Assembly: GCF_003668995.1 (NCBI RefSeq)
Contig: NZ_CP033068.1
Location: 3,100,001 to 3,164,000, forward strand
Source of the DNA: Flavobacterium sp. 140616W15
GTDB taxonomy: Bacteria > Bacteroidota > Bacteroidia > Flavobacteriales > Flavobacteriaceae
Direction: 5' to 3'
Length of the DNA: 64,000 nt
Part shown: piece by piece, positions 33,812-42,583 of the stretch
Layout of the letters: every line of letters begins with the position of its first letter
Position numbering within the stretch: the first letter of the stretch is position 1
Program-made: the position numbers and the translations under genes
The notes under the pieces: generated by a model
What the model saw: the letters and a program-made list of their open reading frames with translations, nothing else
Databases searched by the model: none
What the model was told of the DNA's origin: nothing

Positions 33812-34552
33812 ATGATCAAGATAATTATTTGTTTTACCAAGTTTATAATTGTTGCTTTAACAGCTTTGTTATTTACTTCTTGCAACTTCTCGTCCAACTT
33901 TAAATCAATAAATGGAAGCGGAAACGTTATTACTGAAAAGCGAAATGTTCAGGGAAATTTTGAAAATGTATCTGTTAGCAATGCTATAGATCTTGTAATT
34001 GAACAATCAGACAAAACAGAAATTACTGTAGAAGCTGATGATAATTTAATAAATAAAATAACTACTAAGATAGAAGGAAATACTTTAGTAATTAAATGTA
34101 ACTACAACACTTTTAATAACATAAAATCTAAAAAAGTTATTGTAAAAATGCCAAACATTACTAACATAAAAGCTTCAAGCGCATCAACTGTAAAAAGCAT
34201 AAACGTTTTAAGAGGAGAAGACATCAACCTTGACGCATCAAGCGCTGCAGAGATAAATGTAAATGTAGAATCTGATGCTGTTACCTGTGAAACTAGTAGC
34301 GCCAGCAATATAACTATTGAAGGAAAAGCATTAACTCTAAATGTATCTGCTTCTAGCGGAAGTGATATCAATGCAAAAAAAATGTTGGCAAATGATATTG
34401 ACGCACAGGCATCAAGTGGCGCTTCAATATATATTCATCCTATTGTAAGCTTAAAAGCAAAAGCAAGTAGCGGAGGAAATATTAATTACAACTCGATTCC
34501 AAAATCTATCGAAAAGAAATCGAGTTCAGGAGGAAGTATCGATCAAGAGTAA
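33812..34552 (+). CDS. Head-GIN domain (DUF2807) lipoprotein
   Basis: A 246-residue lipoprotein: signal peptide and lipobox (LLFTSC, Cys24), then the GIN domain start GNVITEKRNVQGNFENVSVSNAIDLVIEQSDKTEITVEADDNLI. The C-terminal part is a right-handed beta-helix-like series with repeating A/S-S-S-x-A/S units (KASSASTVKSI, DASSAAEI, ETSSASNI, ASSGASI, ASSGGNI, KSSSGGSI). The domain is common in Bacteroidota, function unknown, often associated with PspC. Third gene of the PadR operon, with two bases of separation; a terminator follows at 34579. Confidence 0.92.
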   Translation: MIKIIICFTKFIIVALTALLFTSCNFSSNFKSINGSGNVITEKRNVQGNFENVSVSNAIDLVIEQSDKTEITVEADDNLINKITTKIEGNTLVIKCNYNTFNNIKSKKVIVKMPNITNIKASSASTVKSINVLRGEDINLDASSAAEINVNVESDAVTCETSSASNITIEGKALTLNVSASSGSDINAKKMLANDIDAQASSGASIYIHPIVSLKAKASSGGNINYNSIPKSIEKKSSSGGSIDQE

Positions 34553-34578
34553 TCCTAAATAGTCCTTAAAATTACATT

Positions 34579-34608
34579 AATCATCCATCGAAAGTGGATG
34601 ATTTTTTT
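34579..34608 (+). terminator. Rho-independent terminator of the PadR-PspC-GIN operon
   Basis: AATCATCCA (34579-34587) with TGGATGATT (34595-34603) and a run of seven T. It separates the operon from the second GIN gene. Confidence 0.78.
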
Positions 34609-34631
34609 ATATTTGTAAAAAACTAAATTTA

Positions 34632-35465
34632 ATGAAAAATTACACGCTAGTGCTTCTACTTTTAGTTGCCTCAATGACAACTTTCGCACAAAAAAAGGAA
34701 AAGATAAAAGGATCGAAAACGGTAACCATTGCAACCAAAGAAATAGGTGAATTCAATAGTCTTGAAGTTAATGACAATCTTGAAGTTTACTTGGAGCGTG
34801 GAGAAAAAAACGAAATAAAAATCGAAGCCGATGACAATCTTCATGAGATTATTGGAATGGATTTAAACGGTCAAGCACTTAGAATTTATACATCTAAAGA
34901 AGCAAGTATCTTTAAAAAATTAATTGTAAGAGTCACTTATACAAAGGATTTAACTAAAGTTATTGCAAAAAACACTACCGTGGTAAATGCAATTCAAGAA
35001 CTTCAACTTGACGACATCACTTTTAATTCTGTAGATTACTCTAAATTATTCCTGAATGTAAACGCTAAGAAATTTGCTTTGATAGCCGATGATAAATCGA
35101 AAACAGAATTAAATTTAAAATCAGAAAACGGAAGTGTACAATTAAGCAAAAATGCAGGTTTAAAGGCATTAGTTGTAGCAACAGATTTTAAATGTGATTT
35201 GTATCAAAAAGCAAGTGCGGCTATTGAAGGTTCTGCAACAAATGGAACTTTTAGATTAGATAACAACTCTTCATTTATAGGAAGTAAATTCACTGTAAAG
35301 AATGCTAATCTTACAGCCGAAAGCTATTCGACTTGTAGTTTACTTGCCGAAACGACAATTAGTATTGCCACAGGTGACAAAGCCGAAGTGCAACTCTTAG
35401 GAACACCTAAAATTGAATTAACTCGTTTTACAGAAGAAGCTAAATTGATTAAAAGATCGAAATAA
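34632..35465 (+). CDS. Second GIN-domain (DUF2807) exported protein
   Basis: A 277-residue protein with signal peptide (MKNYTLVLLLLVASMTTFAQ) and a GIN domain: KEIGEFNSLEVNDNLEVYLERGEKNEIKIEADDNLHEIIGMDLNGQALRIYTSKEA. There is no lipobox, unlike the preceding GIN protein, and the C-terminal half lacks the Ser-rich repeats, having a beta-helix-like series instead (KSENGSVQLSKNAGLKALV, TNGTFRLDNNSSF). Probably periplasmic or surface-exposed. The terminator at 34579 implies separate transcription from the PadR operon, although a linked role is likely. Confidence 0.88.
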   Translation: MKNYTLVLLLLVASMTTFAQKKEKIKGSKTVTIATKEIGEFNSLEVNDNLEVYLERGEKNEIKIEADDNLHEIIGMDLNGQALRIYTSKEASIFKKLIVRVTYTKDLTKVIAKNTTVVNAIQELQLDDITFNSVDYSKLFLNVNAKKFALIADDKSKTELNLKSENGSVQLSKNAGLKALVVATDFKCDLYQKASAAIEGSATNGTFRLDNNSSFIGSKFTVKNANLTAESYSTCSLLAETTISIATGDKAEVQLLGTPKIELTRFTEEAKLIKRSK

Positions 35466-35492
35466 ATAGATTTCTAACCGTATCAAAATCAT

Positions 35493-35530
35493 AAAAAAAG
35501 TCCCAATCTATATCGATTGGGACTTTTTTT
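35493..35530. terminator. Bidirectional terminator between GIN gene and trxB
   Basis: A 16-bp perfect stem: A-tract plus GTCCCAATC pairs with GATTGGGAC plus T-tract, around a six-base loop. It serves both convergent genes. Confidence 0.9.
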
Positions 35531-35549
35531 ATAAAGAACAAAAAACTAA

Positions 35550-36497
35550 TTAGTCTTTTGAAGCCAAATATCTTTCAGCATCTAAGGCAGCCATACATCC
35601 TGTACCTGCAGCAGTAATTGCTTGGCGATATACATGGTCTGCAGCATCTCCTGCTACAAATACACCTGCAACATTAGTATTAGATGTTCCTGGAGTATTG
35701 ATTATATATCCTGTTTCATCAAGCGTTAAATAATCTTTAAAGATATCGGTGTTTGGTTTATGTCCAATTGCAACGAAAAATCCTGTTGCTGGAATATCAA
35801 AAATTTCACCTGTAGTTTTGTTTTTTGCTTTTACCGCAGTAACTACTTGCTCATCTCCGATTACTTCTACCGTATCATGGTTCATTAAGATTTCAATATT
35901 CTCCGTTTTACGAACACGCTCTTCCATTATTTTTGATGCTCTGAACTTCTCGCTTCTTACCAACATGGTAACTTTTTTACAAAGTTTAGATAGGTAGTGT
36001 GCTTCTTCACAAGCTGAATCTCCTGCACCAACAATAACAACTTCTTGATTTCTATAAAAGAACCCGTCGCAAACAGCACAAGCAGAAACTCCACCTCCCA
36101 TTTTTAAATAATGTTGTTCTGATGGTAAACCTAGGTATTTAGCAGATGCTCCAGTAGAAATAATTACTGTTTCACAATGCAATTCGATAGTATCATTAAT
36201 CCATACTTTATGAATATCTCCAGAGAAATCTACTTTTGTTGCCCAACCATCACGGATATCAGCACCAAAGCGTTCCGCTTGCTTTTGCAATTGAATCATC
36301 ATTTCTGGCCCTGTAACTCCATCAACGTATCCTGGGAAATTTTCTACTTCGTTTGTAGTTGTTAATTGTCCTCCAGGTTGCATTCCTTGGTATAAAACTG
36401 GATTCATATTAGCTCTGGCGGCATATATAGCAGCGGTATAACCTGCTGGCCCAGAACCTATAATTAGGCATTTAATTTTTTCAATTGTATCTGACAT
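35550..36497 (-). CDS. trxB: Thioredoxin reductase (NADPH)
   Basis: A 315-residue flavoprotein that reduces thioredoxin with NADPH. FAD motif CLIIGSGPAGYTAAIYAARAN (10-30), redox centre CAVCDG (Cys140, Cys143), NADPH motif VVIVGAGDSACEEAHYLS (152-169), second FAD motif GVFVAGDAADHVYRQAITAAGTGCMAALDAERYL at the end. The active-site Ala-Val replaces the E. coli Ala-Thr, a common change. Length is normal. Stand-alone minus-strand gene convergent with the GIN gene. Cytoplasmic. Confidence 0.97.
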   Translation of the reverse strand: MSDTIEKIKCLIIGSGPAGYTAAIYAARANMNPVLYQGMQPGGQLTTTNEVENFPGYVDGVTGPEMMIQLQKQAERFGADIRDGWATKVDFSGDIHKVWINDTIELHCETVIISTGASAKYLGLPSEQHYLKMGGGVSACAVCDGFFYRNQEVVIVGAGDSACEEAHYLSKLCKKVTMLVRSEKFRASKIMEERVRKTENIEILMNHDTVEVIGDEQVVTAVKAKNKTTGEIFDIPATGFFVAIGHKPNTDIFKDYLTLDETGYIINTPGTSNTNVAGVFVAGDAADHVYRQAITAAGTGCMAALDAERYLASKD

Positions 36498-36519
36498 AAT
36501 TTTATTTTTTTCTGAAATA

Positions 36520-36527
36520 CAAATGTA
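36520..36527 (-). promoter_or_regulatory. -7 promoter element of trxB
   Basis: Minus strand TACATTTG (TAnnTTTG), 23 bases ahead of the trxB start codon. No -33 TTTG is visible. Confidence 0.5.
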
Positions 36528-36608
36528 TACTTTATTCTAAAAATTAGTGTCTTAAATGAATCCTAAATATTTATATCAAAATAAATTTTATTTATTTTGC
36601 AAAATAGT

Positions 36609-36638
36609 TTTGACAACTGGAATATTTGTGTATCTTTG
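36609..36638 (+). promoter_or_regulatory. Promoter of tRNA-Pro
   Basis: TTTG at 36609-36612, 18-base spacer, TATCTTTG at 36631-36638; the tRNA starts ten bases later. Confidence 0.72.
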
Positions 36639-36648
36639 CACCCGCTTA

Positions 36649-36723
36649 CGGGGTGTAGCGTAGCCCGGTTATCGCGCCTGCTTTGGGAGCAGGAGGCCGC
36701 AGGTTCGAATCCTGCCACCCCGA
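36649..36723 (+). tRNA. tRNA-Pro (TGG)
   Basis: The acceptor stem CGGGGTG / CACCCCG is perfect, the anticodon loop reads TTTGGGA (anticodon TGG), and the T loop is GTTCGAATC. The 3' CCA is not encoded (ACAAAA follows). Its minus strand gives the well-known false protein reading GFEPAASCSQSRRDNRATLHP, which should not be annotated. A terminator follows at once. Confidence 0.96.
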
Positions 36724-36724
36724 C

Positions 36725-36759
36725 AAAAGTCTTTTCATCAATTTGAAAAGACTTTTTTT
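36725..36759 (+). terminator. Terminator of tRNA-Pro
   Basis: AAAAGTCTTTTCA (36725-36737) with TGAAAAGACTTTT (36744-36756), then T-run. Confidence 0.85.
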
Positions 36760-36812
36760 TTGCTCCAATATATTGTTGATCAAGAAACAAAACTATTTTT
36801 AATTCTACGTAA

Positions 36813-37118
36813 TCATTGAGATGCTCTTTCCAGCCTTTGAATAATACTTGGACTAAGACGATACGTCAAACTTGCCAAAATAGTCTTATAGATATCTCTC
36901 CATTTACTACTACCAGGGTCTTTTAAAGCACTTTGATTAGAAAGCAACAACTTTCTAATCTCATCACAATTGCGAAAAGTCGGATAAACAGTGTAGCAGC
37001 TTTTAAAAGCAGTCAAAGATTTATCAATATCCTTATTTAATAACGCTTCAAAACCATCGGCTTCATAACCCGTGGCAAGAGAACTTTTTGAAGTTATTTT
37101 ATTGTTTTCAAACTGCAT
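36813..37118 (-). CDS. Hypothetical 101-residue protein, possibly truncated
   Basis: The protein has SLATGYEADGFEALLNKDIDKSLTAFKSCYTVYPTFRNCDEIRKLL, which looks like the TPR-type C-terminal module found at the end of larger Bacteroidota proteins (ALxxxDxxxALxxFxxAxxxYPTYxNVxEI). The start follows directly after an in-frame stop, and no signal or domain precedes it. It may be the last piece of a decayed gene. Expression is uncertain. Confidence 0.45.
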   Translation of the reverse strand: MQFENNKITSKSSLATGYEADGFEALLNKDIDKSLTAFKSCYTVYPTFRNCDEIRKLLLSNQSALKDPGSSKWRDIYKTILASLTYRLSPSIIQRLERASQ

Positions 37119-37929
37119 TTAAACCATCAACAGCAAAATAACATCATGAATCAGCAGACTAGGAGTATATAAAAACAGGCGAAGCAGAAAATATCTATGT
37201 TCTTTTTTCACCAAATCCTCTCACAATATCTAATGTAAGCAGTACACTTAAAAATATAAAAGACTCTAGAAGACAAACAACAAAAACCACTCCACATTAA
37301 AATCAATTTATTTTCATACAGATAAAATTCATCAAAATACTTCAACAGTATTAAAATGTTATTATATTTACCACTCAAAGTGTTTTATTATTTTTTTTAA
37401 TGAAATTTTCCTTTTGCGATTATTATTTGACTTTTTAGTTTATTCTTTACGAACAACAAAAGCTATACTTAAACCAAGAAAGAAAATAACCCAATGATAA
37501 AACTACAAAGAAACAAATAGAAACCCCTCCTCTTTCTATTATTAAGAAATACGTCTATTGAGAAAACATGATCTTCTACTTTTAAAATTACACAAGAAGA
37601 AATCATCAAAATACAAATAAACAAGAGAGAATAATCAACAAACCTGAAAACCTTCTCAAATAACAATACATCATCTGTATCGTAAAACTATTTTAGAACA
37701 ATCAATTAACATTCAACCCTCTCTAATAAGTTATTATTTCGAACAATATGCAAATAGGAAAACAAAAAAAAGAAACAAACAAATTGAAATCGTCTTTTAA
37801 AAATATTATCTATTTTAAAAATAGTACGCTGTCAAACTACAATTAATCAAGGTTTAACAAATGTTAACAAAATAGATTTTCAAAAACCATAAATAATCGT
37901 ATTTTTACGGTTCAAAATTCAGAAAATAA
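37119..37929. other. AT-rich intergenic region ahead of parA
   Basis: About 800 bases of very AT-rich DNA. Besides the weak small gene at 37469-37666 no convincing coding frame is present; a minus-strand stretch near 37160-37260 looks vaguely protein-like (VLLTLDIVRGFGEKRT then a stop) and could be debris. No parS-like palindrome (GTTTCACGTGAAAC type) or DnaA box cluster was found here by eye. Confidence 0.4.
37469..37666 (-). CDS. Possible small membrane protein
   Basis: A 65-residue frame with two hydrophobic helices (FVDYSLLFICILMISSCVILKV and FYLFLCSFIIGLFSFLV) separated by the charged loop FLNNRKRRG. AT-rich DNA easily produces such frames, so the gene is doubtful. Function unknown. Confidence 0.3.
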   Translation of the reverse strand: MLFEKVFRFVDYSLLFICILMISSCVILKVEDHVFSIDVFLNNRKRRGFYLFLCSFIIGLFSFLV

Positions 37930-38696
37930 ATGGGCAAAATCATTGCGATTGCTAATCAAAAAGGAGGCGTTGGAAAGACTACAACATCTGTAAATCTTGC
38001 AGCCTCATTAGGTGTTTTAGAAAAAAAGTATTACTAATAGATGCTGACCCTCAAGCCAATGCTACATCGGGACTTGGTATTGACGTAGAAGTTGTTGAGA
38101 TTGGAACCTATCAAATACTGGAACACAGTCACACGCCAAAAGAAGCTATTGTTCAATGTACAGCTCCAAATGTAGATGTGATTCCAGCTCACATTGACCT
38201 TGTTGCTATCGAAATCGAATTGGTCGATAAAGAAAACAGAGAATACATGCTAAAAAAAGCATTAGAAAGTGTTAAAGATGAGTACGATTATATCATTATT
38301 GATTGTGCACCTTCATTAGGGCTTTTAACTCTTAATGCTTTAACAGCGGCTGACTCTGTAGTTATTCCAATTCAATGCGAATATTTTGCACTTGAAGGTT
38401 TAGGAAAATTACTAAACACTATTAAAAGCATCCAAAAAATTCACAACCCTGACTTGGATATTGAAGGATTGTTACTAACCATGTACGATTCGAGATTACG
38501 ATTATCAAATCAAGTTGTTGAAGAGGTTCAAAAGCACTTTAACGATATGGTTTTTGATACCGTTATCCAACGAAATGTAAAATTAAGTGAAGCTCCTAGT
38601 TTTGGCGAAAGCATTATAAACTATGACGCTACAAGTAAAGGAGCGGTTAACTATATCAACTTGGCTCAAGAAATTATAAAGAAAAACAGTAAATAG
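37930..38696 (+). pseudogene. parA: ParA chromosome-partition ATPase, frameshifted in an A run
   Basis: ParA/Soj ATPase, about 255 residues. The start [33 protein letters not shown] contains the deviant Walker A KGGVGKTT. The frame then stops, while the next frame continues at once with [20 protein letters not shown] (Walker A') and later IIIDCAPSLGLLTLNALTAAD to the end. The lesion lies in AAAAAAA at 38021-38027; eight A residues would restore the protein. With parB it segregates chromosome origins. Loss in a single-copy core gene is unlikely, so sequencing error or slippage should be considered. Five bases separate it from parB. Confidence 0.92.
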
Positions 38697-38701
38697 TTTT
38701 T

Positions 38702-39607
38702 ATGACAAAAGCGATTAAAAAACAAGCCTTAGGAAGAGGATTGTCTGCATTATTAAAAGATCCGGAAAACGATATAAAATCCGTAGATGATAAAAATGCT
38801 GATAAGGTTGTTGGAAATATCATAGAGCTTGAAATTAGTGCTATCGAAATAAATCCGTTTCAACCACGAAGCAATTTTAATGAAGAATCGTTACGCGAGC
38901 TAGCCACTTCTATCAAAGAACTTGGTGTGATTCAACCTATAACTGTTCGAAAATTAGACTTTAACAAATACCAATTAATTTCTGGAGAACGTCGTTTACG
39001 TGCTTCAACATTAGTTGGCTTAAATACTGTACCTGCATACATCCGAATTGCAAATGACAACGAATCATTAGTGATGGCATTGGTTGAAAACATTCAACGT
39101 CATGACTTAGATCCGATAGAAATTGCACTTTCTTACCAACGCTTAATTGATGAAATACAGTTAACTCAAGAACAAATGAGTGACCGTGTTGGTAAAAAAC
39201 GTTCTACAATTGCAAACTACTTACGTCTTTTGAAACTTGATCCGATTATCCAAACTGGTATTCGTGATGGTTTTATTAGTATGGGACATGGTCGTGCAAT
39301 TATAAACATTGAAGATTTAGATGTTCAAACTGACATCTATCAAAAAATAGTTAGCCGTAATTTATCTGTACGCGAAACAGAAGCATTGGTAAAAAATTAT
39401 CATGAAAGTTTAAAACCAAAACCTGCAGGAAAACCAAACAATTCTTCATTTGATATTGAAGAAGATCAAAAAAGTACATTTACAAATTATTTTGGCGCAA
39501 AAGTTGACATCAAAGTAGCAGGAAACGGAAAAGGAAAAATTACAATTCCATTCCACTCAGAACAAGACTTTGCTAGAATCATTAAATTAATAAATAGCAG
39601 TGAATAG
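38702..39607 (+). CDS. parB: ParB chromosome-partition protein
   Basis: A 301-residue CTPase/DNA-binding protein that loads at parS sites and works with ParA. The opening KKQALGRGLSALLKD is the ParA-stimulating N-terminus; EINPFQPRSNFNEESLRELATSIKELGVIQPITVRK starts the ParB nuclease-like domain; ISGERRLRASTLVGLNTVPAYI and ALVENIQRHDLDPIEIALSYQRL are the conserved CTP/DNA parts, including the GERR motif; LTQEQMSDRVGKKRSTIANYLRLL is the helix-turn-helix; the C-terminal part dimerises. Its end overlaps the next gene. Confidence 0.96.
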   Translation: MTKAIKKQALGRGLSALLKDPENDIKSVDDKNADKVVGNIIELEISAIEINPFQPRSNFNEESLRELATSIKELGVIQPITVRKLDFNKYQLISGERRLRASTLVGLNTVPAYIRIANDNESLVMALVENIQRHDLDPIEIALSYQRLIDEIQLTQEQMSDRVGKKRSTIANYLRLLKLDPIIQTGIRDGFISMGHGRAIINIEDLDVQTDIYQKIVSRNLSVRETEALVKNYHESLKPKPAGKPNNSSFDIEEDQKSTFTNYFGAKVDIKVAGNGKGKITIPFHSEQDFARIIKLINSSE

Positions 39608-40163
39608 AATAATTTTCATAGGTCTATTATTTTTCTTATTAGGAAGCACAACTGTTTTTGCTCAGTCAAAAAAAGAAGATGCTACCTTGGTAGCAAAAGA
39701 CACTCTTAAATCGAATGACATAGATCCACTTACTCCTGCAAAGGCGGCGTTTTACTCTGCTATTTTGCCAGGTTTAGGACAAGCATACAATAAAAAATAT
39801 TGGAAAATCCCCCTTGTCTATGGAGCCATCGGAACAAGTTTATATTTCTATCTTGATAACAACAAAAAATACCATCAATATAGAGATGCTTACAAACGAA
39901 GATTGGAAGGCTACAATGATGACGACTATAAATATTTAGACGACAGCAGACTTATTGCAGGTCAAAAATTCTATCAACGTAATCGAGATCTATCTGCCCT
40001 AGTAACCTTGGGCTTTTATGTTTTAAATATAATAGATGCAAATGTTGACGCAGCATTGATTCAATTTAATGTTAACGAAAGACTATCATTACGCCCAGAA
40101 ATTTACCCCGACGATGTAACATTAAGACCAAACGTTGGACTAACTTTTAATTACCACTTTTAA
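39600..40163 (+). CDS. DUF5683 family exported protein
   Basis: A 187-residue protein with GTG start overlapping the end of parB by eight bases. Signal peptide MNRIIFIGLLFFLLGSTTVFAQ; the mature protein has PAKAAFYSAILPGLGQAYNKKYWKIPLVYGAIGTSLYFYLDNNKKYHQYRDAYKRR, the mark of DUF5683, with two amphipathic/hydrophobic segments (39-55 and 72-85) and a C-terminal beta part, LRPEIYPDDVTLRPNVGLTFNYHF, typical of an outer-membrane strand end. Function unknown. The translational overlap with parB shows co-transcription. Confidence 0.88.
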   Translation: MNRIIFIGLLFFLLGSTTVFAQSKKEDATLVAKDTLKSNDIDPLTPAKAAFYSAILPGLGQAYNKKYWKIPLVYGAIGTSLYFYLDNNKKYHQYRDAYKRRLEGYNDDDYKYLDDSRLIAGQKFYQRNRDLSALVTLGFYVLNIIDANVDAALIQFNVNERLSLRPEIYPDDVTLRPNVGLTFNYHF

Positions 40164-40212
40164 AATACTGCACATATAAACAGCATTTTTAAAACATAAC
40201 ACACAATCACAA

Positions 40213-40911
40213 ATGAAAATTGCGCTTTTAGGATACGGAAAAATGGGGCAAGTAATCGAAAGAATTGCTTTAGAAAGAGGTCACGAAATTGTCTTGAAAA
40301 AAGATGAATTCAATACTTACGAAGGACTTGAAAATGCCAATGTAGCCATCGATTTTAGCGTTCCAACAGCTGCAGTTGCAAACATCTCCAATTGTTTTAA
40401 CAACAATGTTCCTGTAGTTTCCGGAACAACGGGCTGGTTAGAACATTATGATGAAATGGTTGCTCTTTGCAATGAAAAAAAAGGAGGATTCATTTCTAGT
40501 TCAAATTTTAGCTTAGGCGTAAATATCTTCTTTGAACTTAATGAGCATTTAGCCAGAATCATGTCTAAATTTGACAGCTACAAAGTAGAAATGGAAGAAA
40601 TCCATCATACTCAAAAATTAGACGCTCCAAGTGGGACCGCTATTTCATTAGCCAAAGGCGTAATCGAAAATAGCCCTTATACCAACTGGACTCTAGACGA
40701 GGCAAAACCTACAGAAATTCATATCGAAGCCAAAAGAATTGGCACTGTTCCTGGTACACATACCGTAACATACAATTCAGGTATTGACAGTATAGAAATT
40801 AAACATACAGCACATAATCGAGAAGGCTTTGCTCTTGGAGCAGTAATGGCTGCAGAATGGCTTGCTGGAAAACAAGGTATCTTTACAATGAAAGATGTCT
40901 TGGAATTTTAA
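40213..40911 (+). CDS. dapB: 4-hydroxy-tetrahydrodipicolinate reductase
   Basis: A 232-residue cytoplasmic oxidoreductase of lysine and meso-diaminopimelate synthesis. MKIALLGYGKMGQVIERIALERGHEIV is the NAD(P)H Rossmann motif, VAIDFSVPTA and PVVSGTTGW follow, EEIHHTQKLDAPSGTAISLAKGV carries the catalytic His pair and Lys, and RIGTVPGTHTVTYNSGID and HTAHNREGFALGAVMAAEWL complete the family pattern. It is on the short side, normal for Bacteroidota. Next gene, 71 bases on, is a signal peptidase. Confidence 0.96.
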   Translation: MKIALLGYGKMGQVIERIALERGHEIVLKKDEFNTYEGLENANVAIDFSVPTAAVANISNCFNNNVPVVSGTTGWLEHYDEMVALCNEKKGGFISSSNFSLGVNIFFELNEHLARIMSKFDSYKVEMEEIHHTQKLDAPSGTAISLAKGVIENSPYTNWTLDEAKPTEIHIEAKRIGTVPGTHTVTYNSGIDSIEIKHTAHNREGFALGAVMAAEWLAGKQGIFTMKDVLEF

Positions 40912-40982
40912 ATAAAACAACATTAGAAATATAAAAATTCGTTTAGCGAAAACTTATATTTTAAACTTTAAAACAAATTAGT

Positions 40983-42539
40983 ATGACACTATATTTATGG
41001 TTTGTATTCTTCTTAGCAGTGCAAGTTATTCACTTTATAGGGACTTGGAAATTATATGAAGCTGCAGGAAGAAAAAGTTGGGAAGCAGCGATTCCTATAT
41101 ATAATGCTATCATACTAATGAAAATCATTGGTCGACCAACTTGGTGGACAATATTGCTTTTTATCCCAATCATTAACTTGATTATGTTTCCTGTTGTATG
41201 GATTGAAACCTTAAGATCTTTTGGAAAGAAATCTACTTTAGACACCGTTTTAGGTCTTGTAACTTTTGGTTTTTACATCTATTACGTGAATTACACTCAA
41301 AAATTAGTTCATAATCCAAATAGAAGTCTAGTTCCAGAAAGCAAAGCTGCCGATACAGTTAGCTCACTCCTTTTTGCTATAATTGTCGCTACTTTAGTTC
41401 ATACTTATATTGTACAACCATATACAATCCCAACTTCTTCATTAGAAAAATCATTACTTATTGGTGACTTTTTATTTGTAAGCAAGTTAAACTATGGTCC
41501 TAGAGTTCCTATGACTACCGTTGCTTTGCCAATGGTTCATGACTCTATACCAATGACTAAACAAAAATCATATCTAAAATGGCCACAATTACCTTATTTT
41601 AGACTTCCTGCTTTTGAGCAAATAAAAAGGTCCGATATTGTTGTTTTTAACTGGCCAATGGATACCGTTTATAAGTTTTTTGATACTTCTGGAAGAAGAG
41701 CAGATAAACCAATTGATAAAAAATCAAATTATGTAAAAAGATGTGTTGGTATTCCTGGCGATAGCTTAGCAATAAAAGATGGAATCGTTTACATTAACGG
41801 AAAAGTATTGGTTTTACCAGAAAGGGCTAAACCACAATACTCTTATGCAGTAGCCCTAGACGGAAAAACCCCTATCGATTTTGAATCTTTAATAAGAGAA
41901 TTAGATATCACTGACGGCGCAGGCTTTAAAGATGATGTAAAAAGAGACACGCTTTATTTTAGAGCTTTAACTGAAGCTAGCGCAGAAAGATTAAGAAACA
42001 TTCCTGGAATTACTAATGTAAAAAGAGAAATTTCAAAAGGCGTTGACCCTGGAATTTTTCCACAATTAGACAATTGGAATGCAGATAATTTTGGTCCGAT
42101 ATACATTCCTCAAAAAGGAAAAACGGTTGCATTGACAACCAAATCATTGCCTTTTTACAAAGCAATTATAAAAGAATATGAAGGAAACAATTTAGAAGTA
42201 AAAGGTTCTGAAATATTTATTAATGGTAAAATTGCAACAACATATACTTTTAAGCAAGATTATTACTGGATGATGGGAGACAACCGTCATAACTCAGAAG
42301 ATAGCCGTTATTGGGGTTACGTTCCAGAAAATCACATTGTAGGAAAACCAGTTTTTATTTGGATGAGTTGGGATACTAATGGAAAAGGAATAAACAAAGT
42401 TCGTTGGGACAGAGTTTTCACTACTGTAAACGGTGAAGGACAACCACAGTCGTACTTTAAATATTTCTTATTTGCCCTAGCCGCTTTTTTCATTGGAGAA
42501 TATTTCTGGAAAAAAAGAAAAGAGAAAAAAAACCTATAA
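40983..42539 (+). CDS. lepB: Signal peptidase I, copy 1, long Bacteroidota type
   Basis: A 518-residue membrane protease that removes signal peptides. Residues 1-108 form an N-terminal membrane module (AAGRKSWEAAIPIYNAIILMKIIGRPTWWTIL, DUF5684-like) absent from E. coli LepB. The S26 part starts at about 128: IVQPYTIPTSSLEKSLLIGDFLFVSK with nucleophile Ser153, YVKRCVGIPGD with catalytic Lys252, MMGDNRHNSEDSRYWGYVP (box E) near 425. Leu replaces the Met next to the catalytic Ser. A domain of 150 residues is inserted between boxes D and E. A second copy follows after 44 bases. Confidence 0.95.
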   Translation: MTLYLWFVFFLAVQVIHFIGTWKLYEAAGRKSWEAAIPIYNAIILMKIIGRPTWWTILLFIPIINLIMFPVVWIETLRSFGKKSTLDTVLGLVTFGFYIYYVNYTQKLVHNPNRSLVPESKAADTVSSLLFAIIVATLVHTYIVQPYTIPTSSLEKSLLIGDFLFVSKLNYGPRVPMTTVALPMVHDSIPMTKQKSYLKWPQLPYFRLPAFEQIKRSDIVVFNWPMDTVYKFFDTSGRRADKPIDKKSNYVKRCVGIPGDSLAIKDGIVYINGKVLVLPERAKPQYSYAVALDGKTPIDFESLIRELDITDGAGFKDDVKRDTLYFRALTEASAERLRNIPGITNVKREISKGVDPGIFPQLDNWNADNFGPIYIPQKGKTVALTTKSLPFYKAIIKEYEGNNLEVKGSEIFINGKIATTYTFKQDYYWMMGDNRHNSEDSRYWGYVPENHIVGKPVFIWMSWDTNGKGINKVRWDRVFTTVNGEGQPQSYFKYFLFALAAFFIGEYFWKKRKEKKNL

Positions 42540-42583
42540 CATCTAGGTCTTAAAAAATAATCTTGACTTAAAAAAAAATCAAC

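Noticed and set aside
36563..36790. Minus-strand frame with GFEPAASCSQSRRDNRATLHP
   Set aside because: This is the antisense of tRNA-Pro, a common annotation artefact.
37700..37929. Replication origin or parS next to parA
   Set aside because: No DnaA-box cluster and no parS-type palindrome found by eye; only AT-rich DNA.
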